The notes: generated by a model from the letters alone, not told the origin. DNA of 64,000 bases from Margaritifera margaritifera (GCA_029931535.1 JAQPZY010001414.1:2527501-2591500), one strand, 5' to 3'. Shown: positions 12,276 through 21,419, numbered from the stretch's first letter. Translations and numbers: made by a program.

Positions 12276-12540
12276 GTAGTGACGAATAAAACGTCATCTA
12301 CCATCCAAACACCCCACACTATACCATCAACACGCCGTGTGTAGTGACGAATACAACGTTATCTACCATCCAAACACCCCACACTATTCCATCAACACGC
12401 TGTGTGTAGTGACGAATACAACGTTATCTACCATCCAAACACCCCACACTATACCATCAACACGCTGTGTGTAGTGACGAATACAACGTCATCTACTATC
12501 CAAACACCCCACACTACACTATCCAACACGCCGTGTGTAG
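12276..12540 (+). repeat. 65-bp tandem array in left TIR (four units)
   Basis: GTAGTGACGAATA recurs at 12276, 12341, 12406 and 12471 with exact 65-bp spacing, with a partial unit at 12537. Each unit contains ACCATCCAAACACCCCACAC and ATCAACACGC. The mirror array lies at 25912-26176. Confidence 0.93.
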
Positions 12541-13628
12541 TGATCTTCTGCCTAGTGGCTATATCTATATAGCCTAGAGTTATATATAAAGCATTGCCTA
12601 TACCTCAGATCATGTTGGAGGTGTCAGTAAATTTGCATATATTGTACCTATGTTATAAATAGCTTTAATCAAGGGAACCAACTCATAATAACACTAAATG
12701 GACGTGACTAAAAGTTGTACTAAACTTCGGGAACCGTCACGGACTTTAGCGTTGACTAGAAAAAAATCCGGAACATTAGATTATAATGGCCTAGAGTAAA
12801 AGTAACACTAAAATTCCGAAATTGTACCGGACGTTAGCGGAGACTGAAAATAATCCGGAAAAAAAAATGGAAAAAATTGGCTGAGACTAAAAGTAACACT
12901 AAACTTCCGAAATTGTACCGGACGTTAGCGGAGACTGAAAATAATCCGGAACAAAAAATGGAAAAAATTGGCTGAGACTAAAAAATAGTACTAAAATTTC
13001 GTAACTCATTTAAAAAATTTTTTTGTTGTTTTATATTTTTTTATATACAAACTCAAATAAACCCAAAACCCAAACCCAAACCTAACACACTATCCCAAAT
13101 GCCTTGTGTGCTGCCTAAAAACCCCAAAAACCTGTTATCAGACGAAAGGGTATGACAAAGGGATGAAATCACGCCAACATACTATCCAACATATACACCA
13201 TCCATTTTTTTATTTTTTAAATTTTTTTTATATCAAACACAAAACTTACACACACCACAAATATACAATCCATTTTAAAATTTTTTTTTTTTATATCAAA
13301 CACAAAACTTACACACACCACACAACCATTTTTTATTTTTTAAATTTTGTTTATATCAAAACACGCACCACAATATCCATTGTTTTTACTTTTATAAAAT
13401 TTTTTTATATATTAAATTCAAACTTACACACACCACACAAATCATTTTTTAACTTTTTAAATTTTTTTATATCAAATACAAACTTACACACTACACAACC
13501 ATTTTTTTTACTTTTTTAAATTTTGTTTATATCAAAACAGGCTATCCTATCCATTTTTTTATATTGTAATCTTTGTTGCTGCCATCTTCTTTTTTTTTGG
13601 AACTGTTGAGATCTTGACGAGTCAACGA

Positions 13629-13661
13629 GAATGACTACACTGGCCAACGCACCGCTTTATA
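13629..13661 (-). promoter_or_regulatory. Outward TATA/initiator core promoter in left TIR
   Basis: On the minus strand TATAAA (13656-13661) is followed at 29 bases by TCATTC (13629-13634), a match to the animal initiator consensus TCAKTY. It points toward the element's left end and is the mirror copy of 24678-24710. Confidence 0.5.
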
Positions 13662-13680
13662 TGCTTAACGCGCGGACGCA

Positions 13681-13736
13681 ATGAAAAACATGGTAGGGTT
13701 TCAGATCGACAGTGAGATAACAGATAGAGGAAAAAG
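13681..13736 (+). other. Candidate TIR leader exon, left copy (inward)
   Basis: ATG at 13681 opens an 18-codon frame (begins MKNMVGFQIDSE) that ends in AG before GTAAGT at 13737, a strong splice donor in phase 2. The same arrangement exists in the right TIR on the opposite strand. A Ser-rich or membrane function is not evident. Unspliced, the frame would stop at once (AGG TAA). This copy faces the antisense side of the capsid cluster, so its target, if any, would be the plus-strand HNH ORF 9.7 kb away. Confidence 0.35.
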
Positions 13737-13903
13737 GTAAGTTTTTTTTAGATCGATAGAAAGAGAGAGATAGAACATAATTATTTTTTTTTCAAATTCA
13801 ATAAAAAACCACACAACACCATATTATTTTCAACAATAACCATTTTTTTTAATCAACAATAATCATTCTAACATAAAAATACTAACAATTTAACAATAAA
13901 ATT

Positions 13904-14479
13904 TTAAACAGGAACATATTTACAAGGTTGACAACGTTGGGGTGGTAAACTAAACCTCCACCTTTCTACATCGACATCATTCTGATTGACATTACGCTTG
14001 TGAGCTAAAGACAAGAGATAACCAAAATGTTCACAAAACCATCGTTGTACTTTAGCATCATTTCTAGCATAGTCACTATTAAACCAAGTCAGTAAATGTT
14101 CTAAGGAATATCCAAGACTGCGGTGATGAAGAAAATGTACACAATATTGTCCACACACCATGGAATCCGATCCTTGTAATCGAACATTATTGAATCGAGT
14201 CGAGACGGCATTTCTTCTCATAAAGTCAATGATGTCGTTTTCCAAAGGAGGTAATCCATAAGAATCAAAATATTCCACACCTCCACCATTGTGATCGTTG
14301 GGAAAGTACACGGCAATCCAATGGGTTCCTGGTAGATGACTGTCGTCGGTATTGATGATATAGGCATGAACGTCTTTCGGTTTACGATGAGGTAGTTCAT
14401 CTTTAGCACACACCACAGGATTCCAAGAAGAAGTGTAGGAACTACGAGTCAATAGGTAATAAAGTTCTCTAGTATCCAT
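13904..14479 (-). CDS. Adenain-type (Ulp1-fold) maturation protease
   Basis: A 191-aa cysteine protease of the adenovirus protease family, used in Polintons for capsid maturation. Residues visible: His53 in GTHW, Asp72 in YFDSYG, Gln111 and Cys113 in CGQYC, which is the His-acid-Gln-Cys order of adenain. Length is close to adenain (about 200 aa). The start ATG at 14479 directly follows an A-rich leader. It is the last gene of the minus-strand cluster, 25 bp after the preceding ORF and next to the left TIR. No lesion is seen in this copy, so the coding region looks intact even though neighbours are broken. Confidence 0.92.
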   Translation of the reverse strand: MDTRELYYLLTRSSYTSSWNPVVCAKDELPHRKPKDVHAYIINTDDSHLPGTHWIAVYFPNDHNGGGVEYFDSYGLPPLENDIIDFMRRNAVSTRFNNVRLQGSDSMVCGQYCVHFLHHRSLGYSLEHLLTWFNSDYARNDAKVQRWFCEHFGYLLSLAHKRNVNQNDVDVERWRFSLPPQRCQPCKYVPV

Positions 14480-14503
14480 TTTTTTCTTCTTCTTTTTTTT
14501 TCT

Positions 14504-15040
14504 TCAATGGAAATAATAGGTCACCAATTCACACCTGACTTTAAACTTGAATTGATCTGTCTTGTAATTCCACGAATATTCACGTCGGATAGGTTCTGCA
14601 CTCTGTTGAATGAGTCCTTCGATGCGTCTGATCTCCAGATAATCAAGTGGAGGAGAAGAAGAAGTCTGCAAGTCTTTATACCATTTTCTCAACACTTTTT
14701 CGTCCGAGTTCTGGGACCAGGCCGTTTCCAAATATTCGTCCAATTGTTCTTCGCCCGTCATCATCATACATTGGTCGTGTTGTATCTGACTGGGATGATC
14801 GTTTTGACATCCATGACATTGTTCTCGGACTAGACTGTTAATTATTTTACTCAATTCCTGAGCATAACAGGAGACTAACTGTTTTTCTTGTTCTGGCCAT
14901 CGAGAAATAAATCCAGTAAACTCGGTTTTAGGTTCTGAATGAATGACTTCGTCATCAGCATCATTTGTGGTAGTTTGTGACTGTTGAACTTCACAAAATC
15001 CCTCATCTATTTCCATAGGTTCTTCTTCTACGTGTTGCAT
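14504..15040 (-). CDS. Conserved Polinton protein with Cys/His cluster
   Basis: 178 aa, acidic N-terminus (EEEPMEIDEG), then a cluster CHGCQNDHPSQIQHDQC that could bind one zinc ion (C-x2-C, His, Cys). A helical segment follows (EEQLDEYLETAWSQNSDEKV) and an aromatic C-terminus. The same protein, with the same order between capsid and protease genes, occurs in the old fragment at 1113-1611. Proteins with a C-x-G-C...PSQ...H...C signature accompany Polintons in other invertebrates, but no function is established. The ATG follows an A-tract. The ORF is intact. A regulatory or virion role is only a guess. Confidence 0.7.
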   Translation of the reverse strand: MQHVEEEPMEIDEGFCEVQQSQTTTNDADDEVIHSEPKTEFTGFISRWPEQEKQLVSCYAQELSKIINSLVREQCHGCQNDHPSQIQHDQCMMMTGEEQLDEYLETAWSQNSDEKVLRKWYKDLQTSSSPPLDYLEIRRIEGLIQQSAEPIRREYSWNYKTDQFKFKVRCELVTYYFH

Positions 15041-15058
15041 CTTTTTTTTTTTCTTCTT

Positions 15059-16411
15059 CTAATAGTCTAGAATCACTTCTCTCAAACTGTTGATTTCTAG
15101 AGTGTTATCAAATTCTGAATACAAGACGACGTTCACTGTCTCGGGTAGAGGATCTGCAAACTGAAGTTCCACACGAAGTGGGCCTGATTTTATAGGGTGG
15201 AAATGTCCTTCATCGCTGCCTTGGTCAGGAGTGAAATCAAATCCCCACAAGGCATACCCTCCTGCATAATCCTCGTACGAAATGCCGTGGCTGGTGTTGG
15301 TACCTAACTGTCCTGTGGCTTCAAACAGGCTCAGGTAAGATCGCAAGTAATTTGTATGGCCGTCGCTAAAGTTAGGTTCAAAAGGTCTGGTACACAAGGT
15401 CTTGCCATCTCGACTGACTTCTATCTTGGAGACGTTGTAGTGTTTAAACTCGAACGGATTCTGATCGTGGACTCCGTTGAGGGCTGCATTACTGACGATG
15501 CCAATCAGCAAATGTTTGGGGAGCTGTCCTTGGAAGACGTGATCTTCAACTTTGGATCGGAGTCCAGCGGCTATGGTAAAGGTTTTCACTTCCACGCGTC
15601 GCACAGGATACTTGGCAGTGGTTCTGCTCAACGTTTGACTGATATCGTTGGCTACTTTTGGTAAGACTTCCACACGTCGCACGTAAAGTTTGGCTTCTTG
15701 GATTTTGGTTTTCCACTCGTTAGCATGAGCCATCAAATGGAAGGCGGCACTACTGCGATTCAGTCTCAGGCGTACATCCACTCCGTTCAACAAATACTTG
15801 TCTTGCAACCACATGTCCAAATGCAAACGATCCATCAGTTCTAAACTTCGTCTGATTTTCTTTCGACGGTCGTTAAATCCCACATTGTGAGGGACTGCTG
15901 GAATTATAGGATCACCATCATTAGCAGAAGTCTTCGCCGGTACTGACAGCTCTGTGTCGTTGAACTTTTCCGAGGTGTCAGGTTTCCAGACCACCGAAGC
16001 ATCCACATGAGTGTTCTTGGCTTCTTTTCCGTACGTCAAGAGATTTTCCAAGTAAGCACGGTAAGGGTAAGTATCCAAACTGCTGCTGACCAGTTTGTTA
16101 TTCAAGTACAAATCTACTTCGCTGAACAAGGAATGCATAAAATTATTGACGGGTGACACTCGGGCAGCGTCCCCAGGAAGGTTGTTGTCATTTTTTTGTA
16201 CTTGAAGTTTCAGGTACAAGTAACTGTTATTCAGATCGATGTAATCTTCGGTTTGTCCTTTGATTTCAAATTCGATAGGAGCTGATTCCGTCAAAGACGA
16301 TACAGGATGAAATTCCACCCATTGGGATTCTTGCATCGTCATCATGGTAGGAGGCATAGAAAACATATCCAGTTCTGACTTGGTACATTCGCAAGAATCT
16401 CGGTGCATCAT
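15059..16411 (-). CDS. Major capsid protein, double jelly-roll (hexon-like)
   Basis: 450 aa from the paired ATG at 16411/16408, which follows a run of A. The N-terminus has HRDSCECTKSELDMFSMPPT followed by WVEFHPVSS, and IEFEIKGQTEDYIDLNNSYLYL comes next. This is the conserved opening of the Polinton/adintovirus capsid family that animal genome projects often annotate as F54H12.2-like. The acidic C-terminus ends SLREVILDY. The family forms pseudo-hexameric trimers that tile an icosahedral shell. The ORF is complete with no stop. A copy with an internal deletion is at 354-1101. An upstream extension to a TTG is possible but less likely than the ATG pair. Confidence 0.92.
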   Translation of the reverse strand: MMHRDSCECTKSELDMFSMPPTMMTMQESQWVEFHPVSSLTESAPIEFEIKGQTEDYIDLNNSYLYLKLQVQKNDNNLPGDAARVSPVNNFMHSLFSEVDLYLNNKLVSSSLDTYPYRAYLENLLTYGKEAKNTHVDASVVWKPDTSEKFNDTELSVPAKTSANDGDPIIPAVPHNVGFNDRRKKIRRSLELMDRLHLDMWLQDKYLLNGVDVRLRLNRSSAAFHLMAHANEWKTKIQEAKLYVRRVEVLPKVANDISQTLSRTTAKYPVRRVEVKTFTIAAGLRSKVEDHVFQGQLPKHLLIGIVSNAALNGVHDQNPFEFKHYNVSKIEVSRDGKTLCTRPFEPNFSDGHTNYLRSYLSLFEATGQLGTNTSHGISYEDYAGGYALWGFDFTPDQGSDEGHFHPIKSGPLRVELQFADPLPETVNVVLYSEFDNTLEINSLREVILDY

Positions 16412-16424
16412 TTTTTTTTCACAG

Positions 16425-16880
16425 TTAATAATCAAACACGTCTAATTCTCTGACGGTTCTTCTTCTTTTCTTATTCTTTTTTGAACTACCGTGTATTTTT
16501 TTATGATGAACTTTGAAGGGATTTCGATGTCGTCGTCTCTTTCTACCTTGTCCTTGCTGTGAAGTGGAGGAAGAAGTAATGTCAGAGCCTGAAGCGTGAA
16601 GCGTATTTATAGGATTCTCTCGGAGACCTAAAGGATCTTTGCCAGTGTTCATCAACACATTTTTGCCTGCTCTCATAAAGGCTTCTTTAGGATTTTGTTT
16701 GTCGATGAGGAGATTTTGCAAAAATTCTTTTCCTTGTGTCAAAGCGGCATCTTTTAAGGCATGAAATCCTCGAGTCACCATCGGTTTCAAAATAGGAGCT
16801 ACCGTCCGAAATGCCGATTTTAACATATCTCCTAAACCATGTCCTCGTTGTCGAGTCACTCCTTGGTACACTGGATACAT
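16425..16880 (-). CDS. pVI-like minor capsid/core protein
   Basis: 151 aa. The N-terminal half has GHGLGDMLKSAFRTVAPILK, a Gly-Leu-Gly start to an amphipathic helix like those of adenovirus pVI and adintovirus core proteins. The C-terminal half is very basic (GRKRRRHRNPFK, KKNKKRRR) and ends LDVFDY. In adenovirus, pVI lies inside the hexon shell, lyses membranes and carries the protease cofactor at its C-terminus. A similar role here is inference, since similarity is in pattern rather than clear identity. The ATG follows AAAAAAA. It lies between penton and capsid genes. A relic of the same gene starts this window at 1-292. Confidence 0.65.
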   Translation of the reverse strand: MYPVYQGVTRQRGHGLGDMLKSAFRTVAPILKPMVTRGFHALKDAALTQGKEFLQNLLIDKQNPKEAFMRAGKNVLMNTGKDPLGLRENPINTLHASGSDITSSSTSQQGQGRKRRRHRNPFKVHHKKIHGSSKKNKKRRRTVRELDVFDY

Positions 16881-16907
16881 TTTTTTGTTTGGGTCAGTTA
16901 CAATTCG

Positions 16908-17841
16908 TTAGAGAACTTGTTTTTTTTCGAAAATGTAGTTTCACCGTGACTTTTCCTTTGTCAATGAATGGCACATCTTGTCCCAAATCTCCTTTTATAC
17001 TAATGTTGACACTGTCAAAATACGATTTACTGACTGGAAGATAATGAGGATGTACAAATTCACGGTGAACGTGAAACGTGTTTCCACCTTCTTCGTACGC
17101 ACCAGTAAGGGAGCAGCTGTGTGACCCACCACGTTGTACTCCACCACATCGGAGTACACAAACATTAAATTCAGTCCAACGTTCAATTCGATAGGGGTGC
17201 GAAAAGCCTCTCCGAAATCTGTGTTGGTGTGGATTGTTCGTTCACCATGATACTTTTTATTTCCACCCAAAATATCAAACAACCCAGCAGAAAAAACCGA
17301 TGGTCATGAATTTTCTTTCGTGCGCGGGTAAGTGTTTGTCTTCTTTCTCGTCGAATGGCTTTCCCTCATGCCCTTTCAAAAATTGCAAGAGGAAACGGTG
17401 TGCCACAGGATCCTATTTGATCTCTATCCATTTTTGGTTTTTTTCCAAGGCTTTGCCAAATTGGGCTTCGAAGACGGCCGCAATCGTCTCCACCAAATGT
17501 TGAGCACTAAAATAATACCCTTCCGGAATTCTCATGCGATAGGTCGAGTAGGGAGTATTGTCAGTTTTTGAACTCATTTTTTTCCCAATTTCAGTATCAT
17601 GAGCGTCCAACTCTTTTTGCACTTTTTCGTTATAGATTGCTACGTCAAAAATGGTTTGATTTCCAAACACATTCTTGATTTGCGTAGGATGAATGATTTC
17701 TACCAAAGCCACTTCCCAATGAGCGTCGTGATCCAATTGGAAGGCCTGAGGTAATTTGGCCGTGAAACAACATAATTTGTTGTTGGGAAACACATCCATG
17801 GAACTGTCACTGGGTAACGTTAAATAAAATTGGTCATTCAT
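16908..17841 (-). pseudogene. Penton (minor capsid, single jelly-roll), broken
   Basis: Starts at ATG 17841 with MNDQFYLTLPSDSSMDVFPN, the diagnostic opening of Polinton penton proteins (FYxTLPSxSS...FPNN), and continues with WEVALVEIIHP. The frame meets TAG at 17413-17415, but penton-like text continues after it. A frameshift leads to FDILGG and later VYSDVVEYNVVGHTAAPLLV (frame ending 16995), and another shift near 17060 leads to the C-terminal VPFIDKGKVTVKLHFRKK, ending at TAA 16908. About 310 codons in all. Its ATG overlaps the stop of the upstream membrane gene (ATGA). Pentons plug the five-fold vertices. Confidence 0.85.
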
Positions 17842-18284
17842 AGTTCCAAAGTGGTTCTGGTGTCCGAGGAGTCACTCAAGTGAACAGAAGAATGATGTTC
17901 AAAAGGTTCCAAAAGAGGACTGGTATTGTGGTGGTGACTGGACGAAGAAGAAGGTGAACTGACGTTGGTTGAACTAGCGTGGTTGTTACTATGGCTGCTG
18001 TTGTCTGTCGTCGTCGTAAATTTCAAAGAGGGACTGGGTAAAAGATAACCGATGCAACTGCTAAGTAAAATGGTCCACAATTGTTTGTCTCCTTGTTGCA
18101 AACTCAAATTGGCAATAGCTGCTCCGATGACACAATACACTACAAAAATTTGGCAGAAAAAGACGATTTAATTTTTAGGCACACGTTCTCCGCACCACAC
18201 CCATAGCGGTTGTTTTTGTAATTCTTGAAGAGAAGAACTCTGTGAAGGAGTCGTTGAAGTCGTGGTTGCTGTGTTGAATGGCAT
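17838..18284 (-). pseudogene. Conserved two-span membrane protein, in-frame stop
   Basis: ATG at 18284 opens 38 codons (MPFNTATTTSTTPSQSSSLQ then PLWVWCGERVPKN) ending in TAA at 18168-18170. The same frame continues without further stops to 17838. The continuation has a hydrophobic segment (IFVVYCVIGAAIANL), a second one (LWTILLSSCIGYLLP) and a long Ser/Thr/His-rich acidic tail. The two halves read as one protein of about 148 codons with a nonsense mutation, because the WVWCGERVPK and SSCIGYLLP blocks occur together in Polinton membrane proteins I recognise. Function is unknown; possibly an envelope or assembly membrane protein. Alternatively the 3' part could start at a GTG at 18140. Confidence 0.65.
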
Positions 18285-18293
18285 GTTGTTGGG

Positions 18294-19409
18294 TTACTTC
18301 TTTTTCTTTTTATAGTCGACGACTTGAGAAGCAGCAATCCAAGAATCAAAACTAGGAGGATATTCTTTCCAACGTACTTTGACTTCTTCTACTCGACGTT
18401 TGCCTACTTTGCGTGTTCTTTGTTCGAGAATGCTTTCGATGTCGTACAAGTCGTCTTCTTTTTTGGTCACTCGTTGTAACTCAGGCAAGTAAAATGTTCC
18501 TTTGAGCACTTCACCGTGCATGTCTTCCAATTTATAGACGGGAGGATCACGTCCACGCACGGGAGTAGTGACACGAAACAATTCGGTGGTCCAGTTAGGT
18601 AAATAACCTTTGTCAAAAGTACGTTTGGTTTTTCCGATGCGAACCCAATCACCCGTCTTTAACTCCAGCAAGGGTTTCTTCTTCTGAGGTGGTTTCCTTT
18701 TTGAGGTACCAAACAATTTATCAAACACGGTCACTTCGTTTTCAGGGCTGACCTCTTCGGGGGCACATCCGATGCTACGATGGTACGATTGATTGTACGC
18801 TTTGACCAAACGGGGTAACACGTCGATGTACTTGAGAGTATGTTGATGTGTAAAATATTTCAACATGGGTTCTTTCAAAGTTCTTTGAAAACGTTCCACG
18901 ATACTGGCTTTGGTTTCAGGATTTTCGGTAGTAAAAAAATGAATTTGTCTTTGTTTCAATTCTTTTTGAAAGCTTGGTTTAGAAATTCGGTGCCTTTGTC
19001 AGTTTGCCATCGTAAAGGTTGGCGTCCACTTTGTTTCAAGACCAATTTTAAGGCACGTACCAATTCGGTTTTTAGAGGTCAAAGGCACGACCCAAGCAAA
19101 TTTGGAAAACACGTCGATGACACAAAACAAATATTTGTGACCACGATTGTAAGTGGCTAAATGAGAGACGTCGGCTAAATCGGCTTGCCATTGATGATCG
19201 ATGCCTTCCACTTGGGTTGGACTTCTAGAAAATTTACGTCGAATGGGTTTGTGTAACGTGTACGTCGATTGTTCTTGTAACCATCGTCGTACTTCGGGTA
19301 AACGTACACTTTTCAATTTACTTTTAGCAGCTCGATATAATTTTTGAACTCCTCCGTAGCCAGCAGCATGACCAGGATTGTAATAAATGGTAGCTAAAAG
19401 TTTCTCCAT
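18294..19409 (-). pseudogene. Polinton integrase (RVE core plus chromodomain), frameshifted
   Basis: The N-terminus (MEKLLATIYYNPGHAAGYGG) and LYRAAK are typical of Polinton integrases. The DDE core has its first Asp in WQADLADVS, its second in WQTDKGTEF and its Glu in SIVERFQRTLK. These lie in three different frames: one shift falls in AAAAA near 19070 and another in AAAAA near 18965. The C-terminal half has an SH3-like segment (LKTGDWVRIGKTKRTFDKG) and a chromodomain (DIESILEQR, VRWKEYPPSFDSWI). The enzyme would join element ends to host DNA with 6-bp staggering, matching the ATCAAT duplication. As written, no full enzyme can be made. Confidence 0.9.
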
Positions 19410-19427
19410 GATTCCCTCAAGAATAAG

Positions 19428-19986
19428 TCAACCAAGTACCAATGCTCTTTTCTTCGTGGGGTATCTTTTTGGATTGTTTACTGGTGTAAAAGAAGAAGAT
19501 GTTGTTTGAACAGGGGTCATCGGTTCTGTTTTGACTTCTGTCTTCACTTCTTCCTTTTTCTTTTCTGAGGGTAATGGGGTAGACAACATCTTTTTCATCC
19601 AACTTGGTGTGGCTAGCTTTTTCTTTTTAAGAGGTGGAGTTTGTAACTCTTCTTCTTCTTCTTTTTCTTCTTTTACTGTCATTCCTGTGCCGGTGTCTGT
19701 TTTAGTGGTCACTTTAGGTTCGCTTTTCATCAGGGTCTTAAAATCTCTCAGAGTGGGTGGAGCTGTTTCGAAAGAGTTGTAGACGTTGTAAAAGTTGACC
19801 GTACCGTTGCGATTTTTCTGTTTCTGACAAATTGCTTCGTTCCATCAGGGATTGTAATTCTTGTTGTAACTGGGACATCTCGTTGAGATTAGGATTGGGT
19901 GGTAAATGAGGTATCCGTTGTTCGTTCCAACGATGAAATTCCATCCACCGTTTGTAAGGTACTAAAGTCAGTTTTCGTCCTTCCAT
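19428..19986 (-). pseudogene. Conserved Polinton coiled-coil protein, frameshifted
   Basis: ATG at 19986 begins MEGRKLTLVPYKRWMEF, followed by a helical, acidic segment (LQQELQSLMERSNLSETEKS, then QLLQRLQLF). This LVP...LSxxEKxxxYxxxLQR pattern recurs in Polinton-linked ORFs of many invertebrates. The frame ends at 19738, but a +1 frame continues without a stop through ATG 19730 to 19428 with a Lys/Glu/Thr-rich tail (EEKEEEEELQTPPLKKKKL). The shift lies near the CTCTTTCG run at about 19775. Function is unknown; the gene sits between the pX-like protein and the integrase, so a virion or packaging role is possible. Confidence 0.6.
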
Positions 19987-20058
19987 TTCATGCAAAGGTA
20001 CCAAAAAGGTGTGGTCCTTTCAGAGAAGGGTGGTCCTTTTTATCTTCTTTTTTTTTGG

Positions 20059-20486
20059 TTATCGCATGACACCTCCTAAAAGCGGTTCAGCAATCGTTCC
20101 TAACAAAGGAGCTGCTATTTTTAACAACGGTCCTATCAACATAGGTAGAAATCCTCCTCGTTGCACCAACATTTTTTTCTTTTGTTGAAGAGGTATTTTC
20201 TTTTTCACCATTTGACGAAGAACATTCCGATGTTTCCTAATTTTTGTTTCTGTATCTTGGACAAAGGTACCGTTCCTTTCAAAACGTTCAAACAACATTC
20301 ACACACGGTATCGATGATTTCTTTGGGGGCTGTTTGAATGAGTTGTTTTCGCATTGGAGGATTGGATTTGGTCAAGACAGACAAGACGTCCCAATGTTTT
20401 GCCAGACGAGGTGGAAGTCGTCCTTTTTTGGTGGTTTTACTTTTCTTCTTTTTTTGGTGGTGGTGGTGTGCACGTTTGGGAGCCAT
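20059..20486 (-). pseudogene. pX/mu-like core protein, frameshifted
   Basis: ATG at 20486 after an A-tract opens a basic, His-rich N-terminus (PKRAHHHHQKKKK), then a helical module ending VLKGTVPLSKIQKQKLGN. A one-base shift near 20240 leaves this frame for another that carries KHRNVLRQMV, KKKMLVQRGGFLPMLIGPLL and ends LLGGVMR at 20059. The Gly-Gly-hydrophobic C-terminus resembles the end of adenovirus pX/mu (GGILPLLIPLI). Proteins with a LNVLKGxxPL...KxLVQRGGFLP layout are common in adintoviruses and Polintons and are thought to condense DNA. The same module appears in the next gene upstream. Confidence 0.7.
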
Positions 20487-20543
20487 CTTTTTTTAGTAGG
20501 GTAGAAAACAAGTCTGAAGTCTCTGGCAGGGTACCCTTCTATT

Positions 20544-21419
20544 TTATACTGGAACACGTCTCCACTGATTGTCTGCACGACGTACCAACTTCACGACAGG
20601 CATCACTCGACGTTGAGGTGTTTTCAAGGGATTAAATCGTCTCAATTCTTCTTTGGATAAATCCAACAAACTTTGTAACACGCCGGTTCTTTCTTGAACT
20701 TTGGTTTTAGGGGATGGTACTTTGTTGGCGGCCGCTGCCATAGCCAAATCAGCCGATGTCGTCGAGGGTCCCGAAGTGGTGACTTTCGAAATAGGTTTCC
20801 ATTTTTGCATCAAATTAGGAAACACTTGTCTTAAGTCCGGTTTGGCAGGCATCATCGTGAAGGGTGGTGAAGAAGACAAAGATGATGGGGACGAAGGAGA
20901 AGGAGACCTCGTCACGGTTGTTTGTCGTGGTGTCTTGCGGGTGTACGTTTGCGTTCTGGCCGCAGTACCTCTCTTGCGGCTCCTTGCAGTGGTGGTGGTA
21001 GGTGTTTTCTTTTTCTGGTGGGTGGTTTTCTTTTTCTTTGGACTTTTCTTCTTTTTGGGTGCTTTGGGTTTTTTGGCTTGGGCATTAGGATCCCATTTCA
21101 AAAGGGAACGAATCATGACCCCTCCTAAAGAACCACTTCCACCAGGAGTTAAAATGATTTGTTTTTTAGTCCGTGAATCGATTCTAGGATCGGCTAGTTG
21201 CGACAATGCCCCTTTATGTTTTTGAAAAAAACGTTGAGTTTGATGAGGGATGTGAATGATGCCTTGCAGTAATTGACGTGCCGTCAAAGTAAACCATCGT
21301 AACACTTCTTTAAGACTCGCTTCTAACAAATGAGCACGGACTTGTGCATTTTTTTCACGACTGATACCATACAAGGCACGAATCAATTTAGCCGAAGGAT
21401 GAGCTTGAAAGGAAGTCAT
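20544..21419 (-). CDS. Basic core protein with pX-like N-terminal module
   Basis: 291 aa from ATG 21419 (MTSFQAHPSAKL); an upstream non-ATG extension is unlikely. Residues 12-110 repeat the layout of the gene at 20059-20486: IRALYGISREKNAQVRAHLL, LLQGIIHIPHQ, HKGALSQLADPRI, KKQIILTPGGSGSLGG. A long Lys/Pro/Thr/Arg-rich stretch follows (PKAPKKKKSPKKKK and RKRGTAARTQTYTRK), typical of DNA-condensing viral core proteins such as adenovirus V/VII. The C-terminus (KEELRRFNPLKTPQRRVMP, LVRRADNQWRRVPV) resembles the end of adenovirus protein V/pVII-type proteins only in being basic. The ORF is intact and lies 61 bp after the ATPase. Confidence 0.65.
   Translation of the reverse strand: MTSFQAHPSAKLIRALYGISREKNAQVRAHLLEASLKEVLRWFTLTARQLLQGIIHIPHQTQRFFQKHKGALSQLADPRIDSRTKKQIILTPGGSGSLGGVMIRSLLKWDPNAQAKKPKAPKKKKSPKKKKTTHQKKKTPTTTTARSRKRGTAARTQTYTRKTPRQTTVTRSPSPSSPSSLSSSPPFTMMPAKPDLRQVFPNLMQKWKPISKVTTSGPSTTSADLAMAAAANKVPSPKTKVQERTGVLQSLLDLSKEELRRFNPLKTPQRRVMPVVKLVRRADNQWRRVPV

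Larger units (their letters stand above)
11987..13822 (+). repeat. Left terminal inverted repeat of the Polinton
   Basis: Reverse-complementary to 24517-26465 down to CCACACAACACCAT at 13809-13822. It contains, from the outside in, a terminal region with repeated GGGAATTTAACAT words, a 65-bp tandem array, a duplicated block with CGGACGTTAGCGGAGACTGA, an A/T-rich tract, and the promoter/leader-exon segment. It is about 110 bp shorter than the right copy because of length changes in the A/T-rich tract. A few substitutions separate the copies, so the insertion is not brand new. Confidence 0.93.

Noticed and set aside
12270..12545. Possible CRISPR-like array from the 65-bp units
   Set aside because: The whole 65 bp is conserved with no variable spacers, and the host is eukaryotic. 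It is a minisatellite.
13106..13519. 137-aa ORF in the left TIR (and its mirror at 25132-25344)
   Set aside because: It translates an A/T-rich stretch of repeated ATATCAAACACAAAAC words. The two TIR copies differ in length by indels that change the frame, so there is no sign of coding selection.
15356..15664. 102-aa plus-strand ORF inside the capsid gene
   Set aside because: It is the antisense shadow of conserved capsid codons, with no independent support.
18140..18349. 69-aa ORF overlapping the integrase end
   Set aside because: It is out of frame with the conserved membrane-protein frame that covers the same bases.
20701..21225. 174-aa plus-strand ORF opposite the basic core protein
   Set aside because: It is a shadow of the Lys/Pro-rich codons on the minus strand and has no recognisable domain.
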